From positions 1-64,000 of the forward strand of contig NZ_AFPJ01000042.1 of assembly GCF_000220505.1 (NCBI RefSeq): a DNA stretch of 64,000 nucleotides. The letters run 5' to 3'. Shown in pieces: positions 16,798 to 26,743 of the stretch (positions are counted from its first letter, which is position 1; each line of letters begins with the position of its first letter). Under the pieces are notes generated by a model that was given only the letters and a program-made list of their open reading frames with translations, did no database searches and had not been told where the DNA came from. Source of the stretch: Microbulbifer agarilyticus S89 (GTDB taxonomy: Bacteria; Pseudomonadota; Gammaproteobacteria; Pseudomonadales; Cellvibrionaceae). Made by a program: the position numbers and the translations under genes.

Positions 16798-17976
16798 TCA
16801 AAGACTTTCGGGAAACCTAACCGGATCCTTTGCATAGGAGGTTCGGATTACTTCACGGTAGTTTTCCAGGCCCTCGTAGAAAAAGAACACCTCCCCTAGC
16901 AGGCCTGCATCCCGATTGGCTGCCAACATGCCCCGCATCATCTCCTGCGATGGCATTGTGTCACCTACTTTAATCAGCACGCCGGGAGCAAAGCCTGAAC
17001 GTTGGGTGTCTGGTATATATGAAAGGGTGTCATGCAGGGTTTCTTGGTAACTAACCAGTTGATGCCGGTACACTTGGGGAATTAACAGGTCTACTGCACC
17101 CTGCTCTATCCAGTCAGGCCAGTCTTGCAGATAGTGGTTCAAAGACCAGGGAAACACGGAAGGTGAGAAAGACACGATCACATCCGGGTCTTCCATTTTT
17201 ACTGACTGATATAGATCAACAGCGTACTGATTCAAGCGGCCGGCACGCCATTGCACCCATTGAGTATCTTTGCTGTCAGCAGGTGCTCGCTGCCCCATTT
17301 CTGCATAGTAGGCGTCGGTCACTTCTGGGTTATACCCGCCCTCGGAGGGTAGGGCCGGAAGACGGTCATCACCCTGCACGCCGTCAATATCGTATTTACG
17401 CACCACTTCCAGCACAAGCGATGTCATAAACGCCTGCACTTCGGAATCCAAGGTATTCAGCCATTGGAAGCCATTTTTGCTGACCAGGTCACCGTTCCGG
17501 TCCAACGCTGCCCAGTGCGGTTTGCGCCGAACAAGTTCGCCCCCCTGCCCTCCATGCGATGCAGCAAAGCCAAATTCGAACCAGGCAAATACTTTTATGT
17601 CTCGTTGATGCGCCGCCTGAATGAGTTCTTGCAGCGGATCACGACCACGCTGCTCCGGATCCATTGACGGATCCATAGCAACGCCAGTGAATTCCTGCAT
17701 AATTTCGGAAGGGTATAGGGTGTGCCCCTTATTCCAGGTGACCACGAAGATGCTGTTTATCCCGAGCTCAGCACAGAGCTCGACTGCGCGCTCTATTCCC
17801 TCGCGCGTGTACATTGCATCACTGGCCACATTAGTTAACCAAACCCCACGGACAGCTTCCGGCAGCGACTCATGCGATTCCGCCAGTTGCTGACTTTGGG
17901 CATGAGACTGCGCGATTACCATCTGCAACAGGATGCAAGCGACAACAAATATGTACCTCTGCATTACCAAACGCAT
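16798..17976 (-). CDS. family 10-like glycosyl hydrolase (GHL10/DUF187), secreted
   Basis: About 392 residues. Signal peptide MQRYIFVVACILLQMVIAQSHA, then a TIM barrel of the YngK/DUF187 type: AVRGVWLTNVASDAMYTREG at the start, INSIFVVTWNKGHTLYPSE, VFAWFEFGFA near residue 155, DIDGVQGDDRLPALP near residue 215 and VIVSFSPSVFPWS near residue 275. The family is assigned as glycoside hydrolase but few members are characterised. The ATG at 17976 lies one base after the stop of the ABC ATPase gene; the 35-codon extension further upstream would overlap that gene and spoil the signal peptide. Likely exported and acting on the glycan imported by this operon's ABC system. Substrate unknown. Confidence 0.85.
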   Translation of the reverse strand: MRLVMQRYIFVVACILLQMVIAQSHAQSQQLAESHESLPEAVRGVWLTNVASDAMYTREGIERAVELCAELGINSIFVVTWNKGHTLYPSEIMQEFTGVAMDPSMDPEQRGRDPLQELIQAAHQRDIKVFAWFEFGFAASHGGQGGELVRRKPHWAALDRNGDLVSKNGFQWLNTLDSEVQAFMTSLVLEVVRKYDIDGVQGDDRLPALPSEGGYNPEVTDAYYAEMGQRAPADSKDTQWVQWRAGRLNQYAVDLYQSVKMEDPDVIVSFSPSVFPWSLNHYLQDWPDWIEQGAVDLLIPQVYRHQLVSYQETLHDTLSYIPDTQRSGFAPGVLIKVGDTMPSQEMMRGMLAANRDAGLLGEVFFFYEGLENYREVIRTSYAKDPVRFPESL

Positions 17977-17977
17977 A

Positions 17978-19081
17978 TCACGCTGCCTCTCTGGACTTCT
18001 CAACTTTCTGAGGTGACACGGTGATGCCGTCTTCGCCAAATAAATAAGCATCCGTGCGATCGAAATCGAGGTATATGGCATCGCCTAGTCGTGGCAAAGC
18101 GAATTGCTGTGTCTGCACACACACATCCTGTCCGCCGACATCTATGTAGACAAAACTGACGGAACCCAACTGCTCAACAGCGCGCACCTTGCCCTGTATT
18201 GGACCTTCATTGCTAAACCGCAGGTGTTCAGGTCGTATGCCAAGAGTTGCCGTCTCACCAACCTGCCCCGCCTGTTTCACTATGGGGAAAGCCAGTTCCT
18301 TTGCTCCAAGCGCAACGGTCAACATATCGGTCGATTTCCGTACGGCTGTCACAGAAAGAAAATTCATCTTCGGAGAACCGATAAACCCCGCCACAAACTT
18401 GTTAACCGGATTGGTATACAGGGCCATTGGTTGACCGACCTGTTCGATTTCGCCATCACGTAACACCACAATGCGATCTGCCATGGTCATTGCTTCGGTT
18501 TGATCATGTGTGACATAAACCATGGTACTGCCGAGGCGACGATGCAGATCAGAAATTTCCGAGCGCATTTTTACACGCAATTCCGCATCGAGATTGGACA
18601 GAGGCTCATCAAAAAGAAACACCTCCGGGTCTTGCACCAATGCGCGGCCAATCGCTACACGCTGGCATTGGCCTCCGGAAAGCGCACCCGGCTTGCGTTT
18701 GAGGTATGGCGCCAGCTGCAAAACCTCTGTGGCATACGCTATTTTTTTTGCAATTTCGTGCTTGGGCACTCCACGCATACGCATTCCAAAGCTCAGGTTC
18801 TGCTCCGCAGTCATATGTGGATATAGGGCGTAAGACTGAAATACCATTGCCACCTGCCGCCGACTGGCTGCCAGTCCAGTCACATCCCGGTTCCCAATGT
18901 GTACCTGGCCTTCACTCACAGATTCCAGTCCTGCGATCATGCGCAGCAATGTAGATTTCCCACAGCCCGAAGGTCCGACGAATACAACAAACTCACCGGA
19001 TTGAATACTCAAATCCACGCCGTGAATAGTCTGAGTATTACCAAAGCGTTTTTTTACAGCGGTCAGTTTCAGGTCAGACAT
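17978..19081 (-). CDS. sugar ABC transporter ATP-binding protein (UgpC/MsmK/MalK type)
   Basis: About 367 residues. Walker A GPSGCGKST, Q-loop FQSYALYPHM, signature LSGGQCQRVAIGRAL, Walker B VFLFDEPLSNLDA and switch histidine in YVTHDQTEA are intact, followed by a C-terminal TOBE/MalK-type regulatory region (residues about 235-367). It energises the two permeases and solute-binding protein encoded upstream. The signature motif has Cys in place of the common Q/R after LSGGQ. ATG at 19081 follows AGGGG by six bases; a TTG six bases earlier is less likely. Separated from its permeases by three enzyme genes, which is somewhat unusual for one operon. Confidence 0.95.
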   Translation of the reverse strand: MSDLKLTAVKKRFGNTQTIHGVDLSIQSGEFVVFVGPSGCGKSTLLRMIAGLESVSEGQVHIGNRDVTGLAASRRQVAMVFQSYALYPHMTAEQNLSFGMRMRGVPKHEIAKKIAYATEVLQLAPYLKRKPGALSGGQCQRVAIGRALVQDPEVFLFDEPLSNLDAELRVKMRSEISDLHRRLGSTMVYVTHDQTEAMTMADRIVVLRDGEIEQVGQPMALYTNPVNKFVAGFIGSPKMNFLSVTAVRKSTDMLTVALGAKELAFPIVKQAGQVGETATLGIRPEHLRFSNEGPIQGKVRAVEQLGSVSFVYIDVGGQDVCVQTQQFALPRLGDAIYLDFDRTDAYLFGEDGITVSPQKVEKSREAA

Positions 19082-19119
19082 AGGCAACCCCTAAATGTAT
19101 ATTCTCTATTCTTAAAAAG

Positions 19120-20745
19120 TCAGCTCGCACTATCCGGCGCACTTGGCCAGTGCAACGAGATTCCTTTCGTTTCCAGTAGCTGCTGAAACTGCTTTACCCG
19201 GATCTCACTCTCGTAAATACCGGCCGGCATCGTCTCCGTTTGTAAGCAATACGTGGCCAGAAGTCCGGCCACCTCACCGATCAGCCACTCAATGGGGTGG
19301 ACGCGCGTCGCTGCATTGACCAAATGGGTGACGCTGATGTTTTTGCAGGCGGGTAACAGGTTATCGACGTCTACCGGGATGAAGACGCCCAGCGGAAGCT
19401 CAAACGGTCGAACAGCAGCATTCGTCCCCATACCAGAAACACAGGTAGGGTGGATATCCATGTTATACAGTCCAATACCTACGCTATTGCTAAAAACGGC
19501 AGGCTGCCAACTCTCATCGGAACCCTCATGCAGGATAATGTCGTTTTGGCTCAGGGTCTGTAATCCTCGAATGCGACGGGATTCCCGGACATAAACTTGC
19601 TGGGCAAAGCCATCATTGGTCCCCAGCACATCTTCTGCAAGCGCAAGCTCTGGAAACCCGGCCCCTTCTTCGCCAATGCAGTCTCGCGGTGCTTCTGTCT
19701 GGAGCCAGTGTACGAAGCAACGGGTCAGCGCTTTTGCCGATTCAACAACTTCCTGCTCACTCTGATTGTCGCCATCCAACAAAGGGTGGAGCGCATAGTC
19801 GTTTTGCGCCCAGTTGATCAGACTCACGTCGTGTACCGTGCCCAACTGCCAGTTGTGTGCAGCAATAATTCGGCGATAGCGCCAAAGGTCGAGTGTTGAG
19901 TCAGAGTACCGTCCAGACATGACGGCATCAGAAAGGAGCGGAAATCGAGTCGATAGATTCGCCTCACCAGCCGGTATCAAATCCGAAAACAGCGGATAAT
20001 CGTAATGCGGAAGGATGTAGCTACGCCAAAATTCGTATTCCTCGGGCTTTGGAATCGGCTCACAGGGGGAATCGTGGCAGCGCAGTGCACACACGAACGT
20101 GACGGGTTGCTGATCGTCTCTATTCGCTTTCTCTGGCGCTTGTGGTTCGGCAAACTCTTTTTTGGACTCTTTTCCCAGCCGGCACGGTAGTCGTGCAAGG
20201 TCCAACAGGGCGCCGGTATCGGTAGCGTCCAGAAAATAGTCGGCACGGACTTCGATCTGTGTCGTTGAGCCTTGCAGCGTCTCTAACGTCACAGATTCGA
20301 TCTTGCGGTGATTGCGTGACGCTGCCACTGGGCGCCTCAGCTCCAATAGCGTCAGCAGCTCGCTGTCCAAATAAGGTTGTAAAAGCTGGCGGAAATACCG
20401 TTCGGCAACCTCAGGCTCGAAGCACAAACGGCTAACCCATCCATCACCAGGATTACAGCCTTCGGTCATCACAGAGTGATCAACAAAATCCTCCTGTGAT
20501 CGGTAATGCGCACGAATCCCATCCCTGAAATTCTTATAGCTTTCCGACAACCCAAACGATTCGATATAACGGTGTTCATCCGGCGGAACCCCCTGGCTGG
20601 TCATCTGCCCGCCGATCCAGGGAAACTCGCTTGTGAGGATTGTTTTAACCCCAGCACGACACAGTTGCCATGCCGCCATCACCCCACCCAGGCTTGCGCC
20701 AATTACCGCCACCTGAGCCTGTCTCACTGCAATTCCTGCGCTCAT
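19120..20745 (-). CDS. FAD-dependent oxidoreductase
   Basis: 541 residues of the FAD-dependent oxidoreductase family often found in carbohydrate loci (PF12831 type). Dinucleotide-binding N-terminus VAVIGASLGGVMAAWQLCRAG, then ILTSEFPWIGGQMTSQGVPPDE, and later YFLDATDTGALLDLA and a C-terminal HLVNAATRVHPIEWLIGEVAGLLA that completes the FAD site. No signal peptide, so cytoplasmic. It overlaps the DUF4127 gene by 4 bp (ATGA), linking the two translationally. Probably oxidises a sugar or sugar derivative, but the substrate and product are unknown. Confidence 0.85.
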   Translation of the reverse strand: MSAGIAVRQAQVAVIGASLGGVMAAWQLCRAGVKTILTSEFPWIGGQMTSQGVPPDEHRYIESFGLSESYKNFRDGIRAHYRSQEDFVDHSVMTEGCNPGDGWVSRLCFEPEVAERYFRQLLQPYLDSELLTLLELRRPVAASRNHRKIESVTLETLQGSTTQIEVRADYFLDATDTGALLDLARLPCRLGKESKKEFAEPQAPEKANRDDQQPVTFVCALRCHDSPCEPIPKPEEYEFWRSYILPHYDYPLFSDLIPAGEANLSTRFPLLSDAVMSGRYSDSTLDLWRYRRIIAAHNWQLGTVHDVSLINWAQNDYALHPLLDGDNQSEQEVVESAKALTRCFVHWLQTEAPRDCIGEEGAGFPELALAEDVLGTNDGFAQQVYVRESRRIRGLQTLSQNDIILHEGSDESWQPAVFSNSVGIGLYNMDIHPTCVSGMGTNAAVRPFELPLGVFIPVDVDNLLPACKNISVTHLVNAATRVHPIEWLIGEVAGLLATYCLQTETMPAGIYESEIRVKQFQQLLETKGISLHWPSAPDSAS

Positions 20746-22313
20746 GCAGAGGCCTCCACGGAAAGCTGGCGCGATGTCTGGGTTAAGAGTGTGGACAAGC
20801 CGACTTCGAAACTTCTCCGCCAGGGGAAATACACATCATCCAGTACAACGTCGGTAAAACCCTGCTGTTGCAACCACTGACGTGCCGTGTCGAGGTAAAC
20901 CTCGCGCAGGAGCTCAATATCTCCATCGGCTAATGAGAGCGATTGCTGCCGCTCACGCAATATCTGGCGGAACCTCGATTGATAGAGATAGTCGTCTAAC
21001 AACCGGATCGCGAGTAAATGCCGATTTTGCTCACGGGAATTTTCGGTAGAGTGAGCCTGGCTTTGGGGGCTCACACTAAAACACAGCTGCGCAACCAGGC
21101 TGCCGATACTATTGCTTGCAGTATTCCAGCCACTATAGCCTTGCAGAGTACTCAGCCTCACGTTGCTTGTATCTTCTAGCACACTGAGCAATTCGGGATC
21201 CCCACCATTGGCATAGGCGAGATCCAGTATGGCAATGGGCCGGTGCGCTTCACGTACATCACGTTGCAGTTTTGCAAGCCACTCGTCGTCAAGCCCAAGG
21301 TCCTCCGATAGCGGATATTGCATCGCCCAATCGCCCTGTACCTTGCCGCGACAATGCACGGCAAGCACGACATCGGCCTCTTCTTCACACTCAACGATCA
21401 CAGCGCCAGCAGCGTCAACCTGGCAGTGGATCGATTCCATTACCGGACGATCCTCATAGCGTGCCACCATGGCTGCCAGTGCTGAGGGATGGTGTGCGCG
21501 CACTGCGATCTTAATTGGCGACACGCTGTTGTGCCTTCGCTGCTCCAGTACCTGTACCTGATGGGCGAGTAAGGTGTAAATCACCTCGTCTGCGCCTGGA
21601 TAGATCAATACGTTGTCATGTAACTGTTTGCGGGCAACCCATGACTGCAGCTGGCGGCGTTCACCAATATTGAAGCCATATTCCGCGGTATCGTCCTGGG
21701 GCAGGACCAATCGATCAATGATCTTGTCCTCGACCATCGCCAGCACTTTTTGCGTGACTGAAAAATTCCGTGCGCGCGTCGATAGATAATCGCGCTGGAT
21801 CGTTTCAGGGATTTTCACCCGGGCCTTTTCTGCTCGCTCCTTATCCTCCTGGTCGTGCAGGCACGCGTATCGGTCACTGAAGTACGACCAGGACCAGATA
21901 TCCGTGCCGTGCTGAGCCCAGTACAGTTTCTCTTCTTCGTTTTCATTATTGTTGGACATGCGCATTGTGGCACAGAAGCCATACAGCGGTTTATCCGGAT
22001 AGTGCTGCTTCAGATCTTTCAGCAGTTCGAGCCGAGCCTCCAAGGATGGCCCAACGTCCTCAATGAACCGGCTCGGTACCAACCCGCCATATACAAGCAT
22101 GTCCAGAGAGAAAATAAATCCGTCCGCACTGGCAGCGTTTTGCATCACCCAGTCGGCAAGCTGGTCACGATCCGCTGGCTGGCGAAAATATCCAAGGGAC
22201 TCAACCGGCGGACACAACAGTTCACAGTCGGCAATCCGAGCGAGTAGCTGGACCTGCTCGCGGGTAACCGGTCTTCCATCTACCGACAGAGCCAGTATCT
22301 TAAATTTTGACAT
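20742..22313 (-). CDS. DUF4127 family protein of unknown function
   Basis: About 523 residues matching DUF4127: opening ILALSVDGRPVTREQV, SLDMLVYGGLVPSR near residue 75, RMSNNNENEEEKLYW near residue 120, LPQDDTAEYGFNIGER near residue 205 and the late LQGYSGWNTASNSIGSLVAQ. No signal peptide or membrane segment. I choose the ATG at 22313, overlapping the end of the mannosidase gene by 14 bp; the 21-codon extension lacks support. DUF4127 has no established activity that I know of. Its coupling to a mannosidase and an FAD oxidoreductase suggests a step in modifying a sugar or glycoside. Confidence 0.85.
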   Translation of the reverse strand: MSKFKILALSVDGRPVTREQVQLLARIADCELLCPPVESLGYFRQPADRDQLADWVMQNAASADGFIFSLDMLVYGGLVPSRFIEDVGPSLEARLELLKDLKQHYPDKPLYGFCATMRMSNNNENEEEKLYWAQHGTDIWSWSYFSDRYACLHDQEDKERAEKARVKIPETIQRDYLSTRARNFSVTQKVLAMVEDKIIDRLVLPQDDTAEYGFNIGERRQLQSWVARKQLHDNVLIYPGADEVIYTLLAHQVQVLEQRRHNSVSPIKIAVRAHHPSALAAMVARYEDRPVMESIHCQVDAAGAVIVECEEEADVVLAVHCRGKVQGDWAMQYPLSEDLGLDDEWLAKLQRDVREAHRPIAILDLAYANGGDPELLSVLEDTSNVRLSTLQGYSGWNTASNSIGSLVAQLCFSVSPQSQAHSTENSREQNRHLLAIRLLDDYLYQSRFRQILRERQQSLSLADGDIELLREVYLDTARQWLQQQGFTDVVLDDVYFPWRRSFEVGLSTLLTQTSRQLSVEASA

Positions 22314-24930
22314 GAGCAGACCTCTCGCCCAGCTCACGTGTAGGGAGCTTAGCAACTGGGAATACAAAAGTGGCAATCTGATGCGAACCGACGCTACGAG
22401 AGTTCACAGAAAATTTCTCGGGGACACAACCCGCTAAGTCGGTGCGCACAAACGTATCGCTATTGAACTCTGCGGTAATCGCTAGAGACTCGGGGTTCCA
22501 TACGCGCAACTCCAATGCTGGGCCACCTTGCCGTTGGACCCGGCGCAGACTACTAACCTGCAGGGTCGCATTTTGCAGTTCAAGCTGGGCAAAAGGGCCA
22601 CGACCACCACCCCGTAGTAGCGTCACTGGCTTACGCCAGCTGTCCGCACGATTTAGCAGATCGATCGTGCTCGGGTTCCGGAGACTGAATGCAAATTGAA
22701 ACTGATGTTTACGCAGGCACTGCGCTTCCGGTGTGGCTAGATCTGGGCCCGCCCCTAACCCACGAGTTTTCAAATCGCGACGGGACAACCAACCCACACT
22801 ACGCACCAGAGTAATTGCCAAGCGGTCTTCCGAGCCGGCCTGGACCAGTTCCGCTTCCTGCAGTCCTCTGTGTAGGAAGCCCACTGGACCAGCACTCACC
22901 GCTGACTGGCTGGGGAATACCGCAACCGGAGACTCCTGCTGACCACTCACTTGGGTGCTATCTGCATAGATCTTGGGACGCTCAATCCAAGCAAAGGCGC
23001 TGTCCGAACCCGCATGCGAAACATGCTCTCCCAGTGATAGCTGCAGGCGCAGTCGCTGATCGCGTGCGCGGTTATCCCATTCGAGCTGGCAGTCGATATA
23101 GTCATCGCCGGGCATCAGACGTAACGTGAGCACGCCGGTACTCTCGACGCGCTCCGAGGTGCTCTTGCGGTCCATATCAAGCCCGGCTGGCTGGGTCAGG
23201 CGCAGCCGCAGTTCGAGGACTTGAATCGCATGCTCAGCAGACATGGAGAAGGAGGTAATTTCAGCCCGATAATCTTCACCATCAACGGGCGAAAAATTAT
23301 AGGTGTCTCCACCGTCCTGCTCGCTCACCAATGAAAGTGCATCGCGATAGTGTTTTCCGGACTGCTTGTCTTCGATAACCAGTTGATTGCCATCGATAAG
23401 CAATCGATAGAAGCTGTTCTCAATACTCGCGGACAGCCGCGAGTGCTTGGCGACCGTCAAACCATTTTTCGAGTCACGCGCAGCGCCTTTCACGGAACAG
23501 CGCAACATTTCCAGGCCCGCCAGTTCGACTTGCACGGCCAGGGTATATCGGTGTCCCTTCGTCACGTCCGGAAAGTCATCGATGGGTGATTGAAACTCTT
23601 CAGCTGCCTCACAATACATCAATAGGGAAGGTAGTATTTTCCCCTGATCGGTTTCCAGCACAACCTGATCATGCGCGTCTCCCGCTAGAAAGAGGCTCAC
23701 CTGCTGCCAACCGCAGCGAGGTTTGGGGGATGGATTGAACAAAGTGACACTACTGTCGTCGGCGAAGGGACTGGGCGCCATGCCGTCCCGATGAAAACTG
23801 ACGCGATCATTTACAAAACCAGATACCTGTAAGGCCTGTTCAGTCAGTGCGACCATCCGCTGGTGCAACTGGGAAAATCGTACCTCCATTTCCCGATGCA
23901 CTTCATCCACACTACAGCCACAAATCGAGTCGTGTGCATGCTGCTCAATCAATAGCTGCCAGGTCTGCTCAAGATAGTGCTGAGGATAATACTGGCCCGT
24001 CCACGCCGGGGCGGTCGATGCGAGTAGAGGCTCAACCAGGCCGGTGAGGAGATCTTCCAACAACTGGTTCTGGGCCTTCAGATATTGCCTTGTCGAGAGC
24101 ACATCGGGCAGCACGAAGGCTGCCTGATTATCCCGCAGCTCACCAACTACCACGGAAAGCGGTTCCGCTTGCTCGCCAGACTGAACACTGCGCACATATT
24201 CCTCAAGGCCGCGCTGGACCAGACGAAAGTCACTTTGACCTTGGTTATATACATCTATTTTTTGCTGTAGCCCCTCAACCGTGAGCAGGTGATCGCCACC
24301 CTGAGTCAATAGCAAGTCACAGCCACTACTGCGATTGACGATTTTGCCCAGATAGGTGTTCAGGTTGCCCAGCCAATCCTCGGTATTGAACGGGTGTTGG
24401 TAGTAACCTTCCGTCAAAAATACGGTAACCACCGCACTACCATCTGGTGCCCGCCAGAGGATCTCAGATTGCGGCGCATCAATACCGCGCCAGGCAACAG
24501 CGTTATCGATACCAAAGCCTTGCAGGATTTGCGGCATCTGAGAAATATGCCCAAAAGTGTCTGGCAAGTACCCTACCTTCTGACACCGGCCATGTCGTGC
24601 AGCGCGGGACATACCCAGCTCAAGATTACGCACCAGCGATTCGCCAGCGCACAGGAACTCATCCGCCATGATGTACCAGGGGCCAATGACAATGCGCCCG
24701 GCCTGTACATGAGCACGCACGCGTTCGGCAAGTTCTGGCTCAGCATGTGTGTAGAAATCTTCTATCGCAGACACTTGCCCATCGAATAGGAAACTATGCA
24801 GCTCACCACAATCTAACTGTTCCACAACCTGCCGCATCACCCGCAACAGGCGAGCGAGAAACGTCTGATGCGGGTAGTACCATTCCCGATCCCAGTGAGT
24901 TTGTACAACAACTGCAACATCTCTAGTCAT
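22300..24930 (-). CDS. GH38 alpha-mannosidase
   Basis: About 876 residues. Zinc and catalytic motifs of GH38 are present: THWDREWY (H12, D14), YLPDTFGHISQMPQIL with nucleophile D124, and EQHAHDSICGCSVDEVH near residue 330 with further zinc-binding histidine. C-terminal beta-sandwich domains fill the rest. No signal peptide, so it hydrolyses alpha-mannosides imported by the ABC transporter, in the cytoplasm. The ATG at 24930 follows a GGGTGGG; a GTG four codons upstream is possible. Starts 14 bp after the second permease gene. Members act on mannose or mannosylglycerate; the exact linkage is open. Confidence 0.93.
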   Translation of the reverse strand: MTRDVAVVVQTHWDREWYYPHQTFLARLLRVMRQVVEQLDCGELHSFLFDGQVSAIEDFYTHAEPELAERVRAHVQAGRIVIGPWYIMADEFLCAGESLVRNLELGMSRAARHGRCQKVGYLPDTFGHISQMPQILQGFGIDNAVAWRGIDAPQSEILWRAPDGSAVVTVFLTEGYYQHPFNTEDWLGNLNTYLGKIVNRSSGCDLLLTQGGDHLLTVEGLQQKIDVYNQGQSDFRLVQRGLEEYVRSVQSGEQAEPLSVVVGELRDNQAAFVLPDVLSTRQYLKAQNQLLEDLLTGLVEPLLASTAPAWTGQYYPQHYLEQTWQLLIEQHAHDSICGCSVDEVHREMEVRFSQLHQRMVALTEQALQVSGFVNDRVSFHRDGMAPSPFADDSSVTLFNPSPKPRCGWQQVSLFLAGDAHDQVVLETDQGKILPSLLMYCEAAEEFQSPIDDFPDVTKGHRYTLAVQVELAGLEMLRCSVKGAARDSKNGLTVAKHSRLSASIENSFYRLLIDGNQLVIEDKQSGKHYRDALSLVSEQDGGDTYNFSPVDGEDYRAEITSFSMSAEHAIQVLELRLRLTQPAGLDMDRKSTSERVESTGVLTLRLMPGDDYIDCQLEWDNRARDQRLRLQLSLGEHVSHAGSDSAFAWIERPKIYADSTQVSGQQESPVAVFPSQSAVSAGPVGFLHRGLQEAELVQAGSEDRLAITLVRSVGWLSRRDLKTRGLGAGPDLATPEAQCLRKHQFQFAFSLRNPSTIDLLNRADSWRKPVTLLRGGGRGPFAQLELQNATLQVSSLRRVQRQGGPALELRVWNPESLAITAEFNSDTFVRTDLAGCVPEKFSVNSRSVGSHQIATFVFPVAKLPTRELGERSAHVKI

Positions 24931-24944
24931 CGTTGCACCCACCC

Positions 24945-25772
24945 CTATCCTTTCACGGCGCCACGCATAGCGCCTTCAATGAAGTATTTCTGACTGAACA
25001 AGAACACCGCTAAAATCGGTAAAATTGAGAATACCGCGCCGGCGGCCACCAGTCGCCAGTCCATAGAGAAGGTATTGGCCAGTCGGTTTACACCGAGAGG
25101 CAAGGTGTACAGCGACGGGTCGTCAAGAATAATGAGTGGCCACAGGAAATCTCCCCATACAGCAATAAAACTAAATACCGCAAGGGTCGCCAGCGAGGGT
25201 TTCACCAGCGGCACCAGTACATACCACCAGATCTGCAATCGATTCAGCCCCTCCAGCAAAGCAGACTCTTCGAGGGCTTTGGGGATGCCGAGAAAGGCCT
25301 GACGCATCAGAAAGACCCCAAAGGCTGTACAAGCATGGGGTAGTACAAGGCCGAGATAGGAATTCTGCAGACCAAGTGAAATTGCCAGGTCATACACCGG
25401 GATCATGAGAAGCTGAAATGGAATCATCATGGAACTGAGTAGCGCGACAAAAATCAGATTCTTTCCGCGGAACTCCATGCGCGCCAACGGGTAGGCAGCG
25501 AGAGAGGCAAACACAAGATTGGCTGTAACTGAGAGCAATGCTACCAGCACGCTATTCTTTAGATACAAAATGAAAGGCTGGGTTTCGAGTACCCGGCCAA
25601 AATTCTCGAATGTCGCGTGCTCTGGCAACAGAGAAGGCGGGTATGCAAAGATGTTCTCGCCACCGGATTTCAACGCCGTGGACAATAACCAGAGAAATGG
25701 CCCCATTGTCAGCATGGCCACGCATAGCAAGCCGAGATAACGCAATGCGATTGCAAGCGGAGAGCTTTTCAT
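24945..25772 (-). CDS. carbohydrate ABC transporter permease (MalG type)
   Basis: 275 residues with six hydrophobic segments typical of the CUT1 permease family. The cytoplasmic coupling EAA-like loop is EESALLEGLNRLQIWWYVLVPLVKPSL near residue 190. Forms the inner-membrane channel with the preceding permease. ATGA overlap with that gene (4 bp) indicates translational coupling. Substrate specificity is set by the binding protein and is not readable here; the operon implies a mannoside or amino-sugar oligomer. Confidence 0.95.
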   Translation of the reverse strand: MKSSPLAIALRYLGLLCVAMLTMGPFLWLLSTALKSGGENIFAYPPSLLPEHATFENFGRVLETQPFILYLKNSVLVALLSVTANLVFASLAAYPLARMEFRGKNLIFVALLSSMMIPFQLLMIPVYDLAISLGLQNSYLGLVLPHACTAFGVFLMRQAFLGIPKALEESALLEGLNRLQIWWYVLVPLVKPSLATLAVFSFIAVWGDFLWPLIILDDPSLYTLPLGVNRLANTFSMDWRLVAAGAVFSILPILAVFLFSQKYFIEGAMRGAVKG

Positions 25773-26743
25773 CGATCTTTCCTCAACAGGAACAGGTTAA
25801 CCAGAGACAAGATCAGGGTAAGCAAGAACAGTACGACACCAGCAGCCGCGGCGTAGCCCATTTCAAACTCTTCAAATGCGCTTTGATAGATGAAGTACAC
25901 CAGCGTCTTAGTAGCATCCAGTGGTCCTCCTTGAGTCATGACATAGACCTCTTCGAACACTTTCATCGCCGCTATCGATGACATTACGGCAACTATGGCA
26001 ATCGAGGGTTTTAGTAGAGGGATGGTAATGAACAGCGTCTGGCGCCACTTGGACACTCCTTCAACATCCGCCGCCTCATACAAATGCTTGGGAATGGACT
26101 GAAGGCCTGCCAAGTAAATCACCATGTAATAGCCGAGCCCGGTCCAAACTGTAACCGCCATCACGGAGTACAGCGCATTGGCAGGGTCAGTAAGAAAGGC
26201 AACAGGGTTATCGGTGATACCTGTGCTAAGCAAGAAGTAGTTGAGGATCCCCTGCTCCTCATAAACCCACTTCCAAATCAGACCGGTTACCACGAGTGAT
26301 GTAATCACTGGCAGATAAAAAACCGCACGAAAGAACTTGATACCCGGTAGAGCATGATTGACTAGCAGCGCGAGAAATATCGGTGCAATCACCAGAACAG
26401 GCACCACCACCAACAAGTACAGCAGTGTGTTTTTTAAGCTATTCCAAAAGAATGGGTCCTGCACCAGCAACTTGTAATTGTCCAGGCCGACGAAGCGGGA
26501 TTCGGTAATCATGTTGTAGTCAGTAAGACTCGCCATAATTGCATGTAACATCGGATAGAGAACAAAAGCGCCGATAATCACACATGCAGGCAGCAAAAAA
26601 AGATAGGGGGTCAGCCCACTCAAACCGAAACTGGGTCGCGATGTGAATGCAGCCTGAAGCTTCTGGCGAACTCGGGAAGTCAGCTGCCCCTGCCCTGTAC
26701 CCGACGTCAGCAGTTCTTCACGCATCGTATTACGCGTTTGCAT
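25769..26743 (-). CDS. sugar ABC transporter permease (MalF type)
   Basis: About 324 residues with a cytoplasmic N-terminus and six membrane segments (first near residues 45-70, LFLLPACVIIGAFVLYPMLHAI). The EAA coupling loop is EAADVEGVSKWRQTLFITIPLLKPS near residue 230. Partner of the MalG-type permease in the CUT1 transporter. I choose the ATG at 26743, seven bases after GGGAGAG; it lies 14 bp inside the ROK gene. A TTG two codons upstream is less likely. Confidence 0.95.
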   Translation of the reverse strand: MQTRNTMREELLTSGTGQGQLTSRVRQKLQAAFTSRPSFGLSGLTPYLFLLPACVIIGAFVLYPMLHAIMASLTDYNMITESRFVGLDNYKLLVQDPFFWNSLKNTLLYLLVVVPVLVIAPIFLALLVNHALPGIKFFRAVFYLPVITSLVVTGLIWKWVYEEQGILNYFLLSTGITDNPVAFLTDPANALYSVMAVTVWTGLGYYMVIYLAGLQSIPKHLYEAADVEGVSKWRQTLFITIPLLKPSIAIVAVMSSIAAMKVFEEVYVMTQGGPLDATKTLVYFIYQSAFEEFEMGYAAAAGVVLFLLTLILSLVNLFLLRKDR

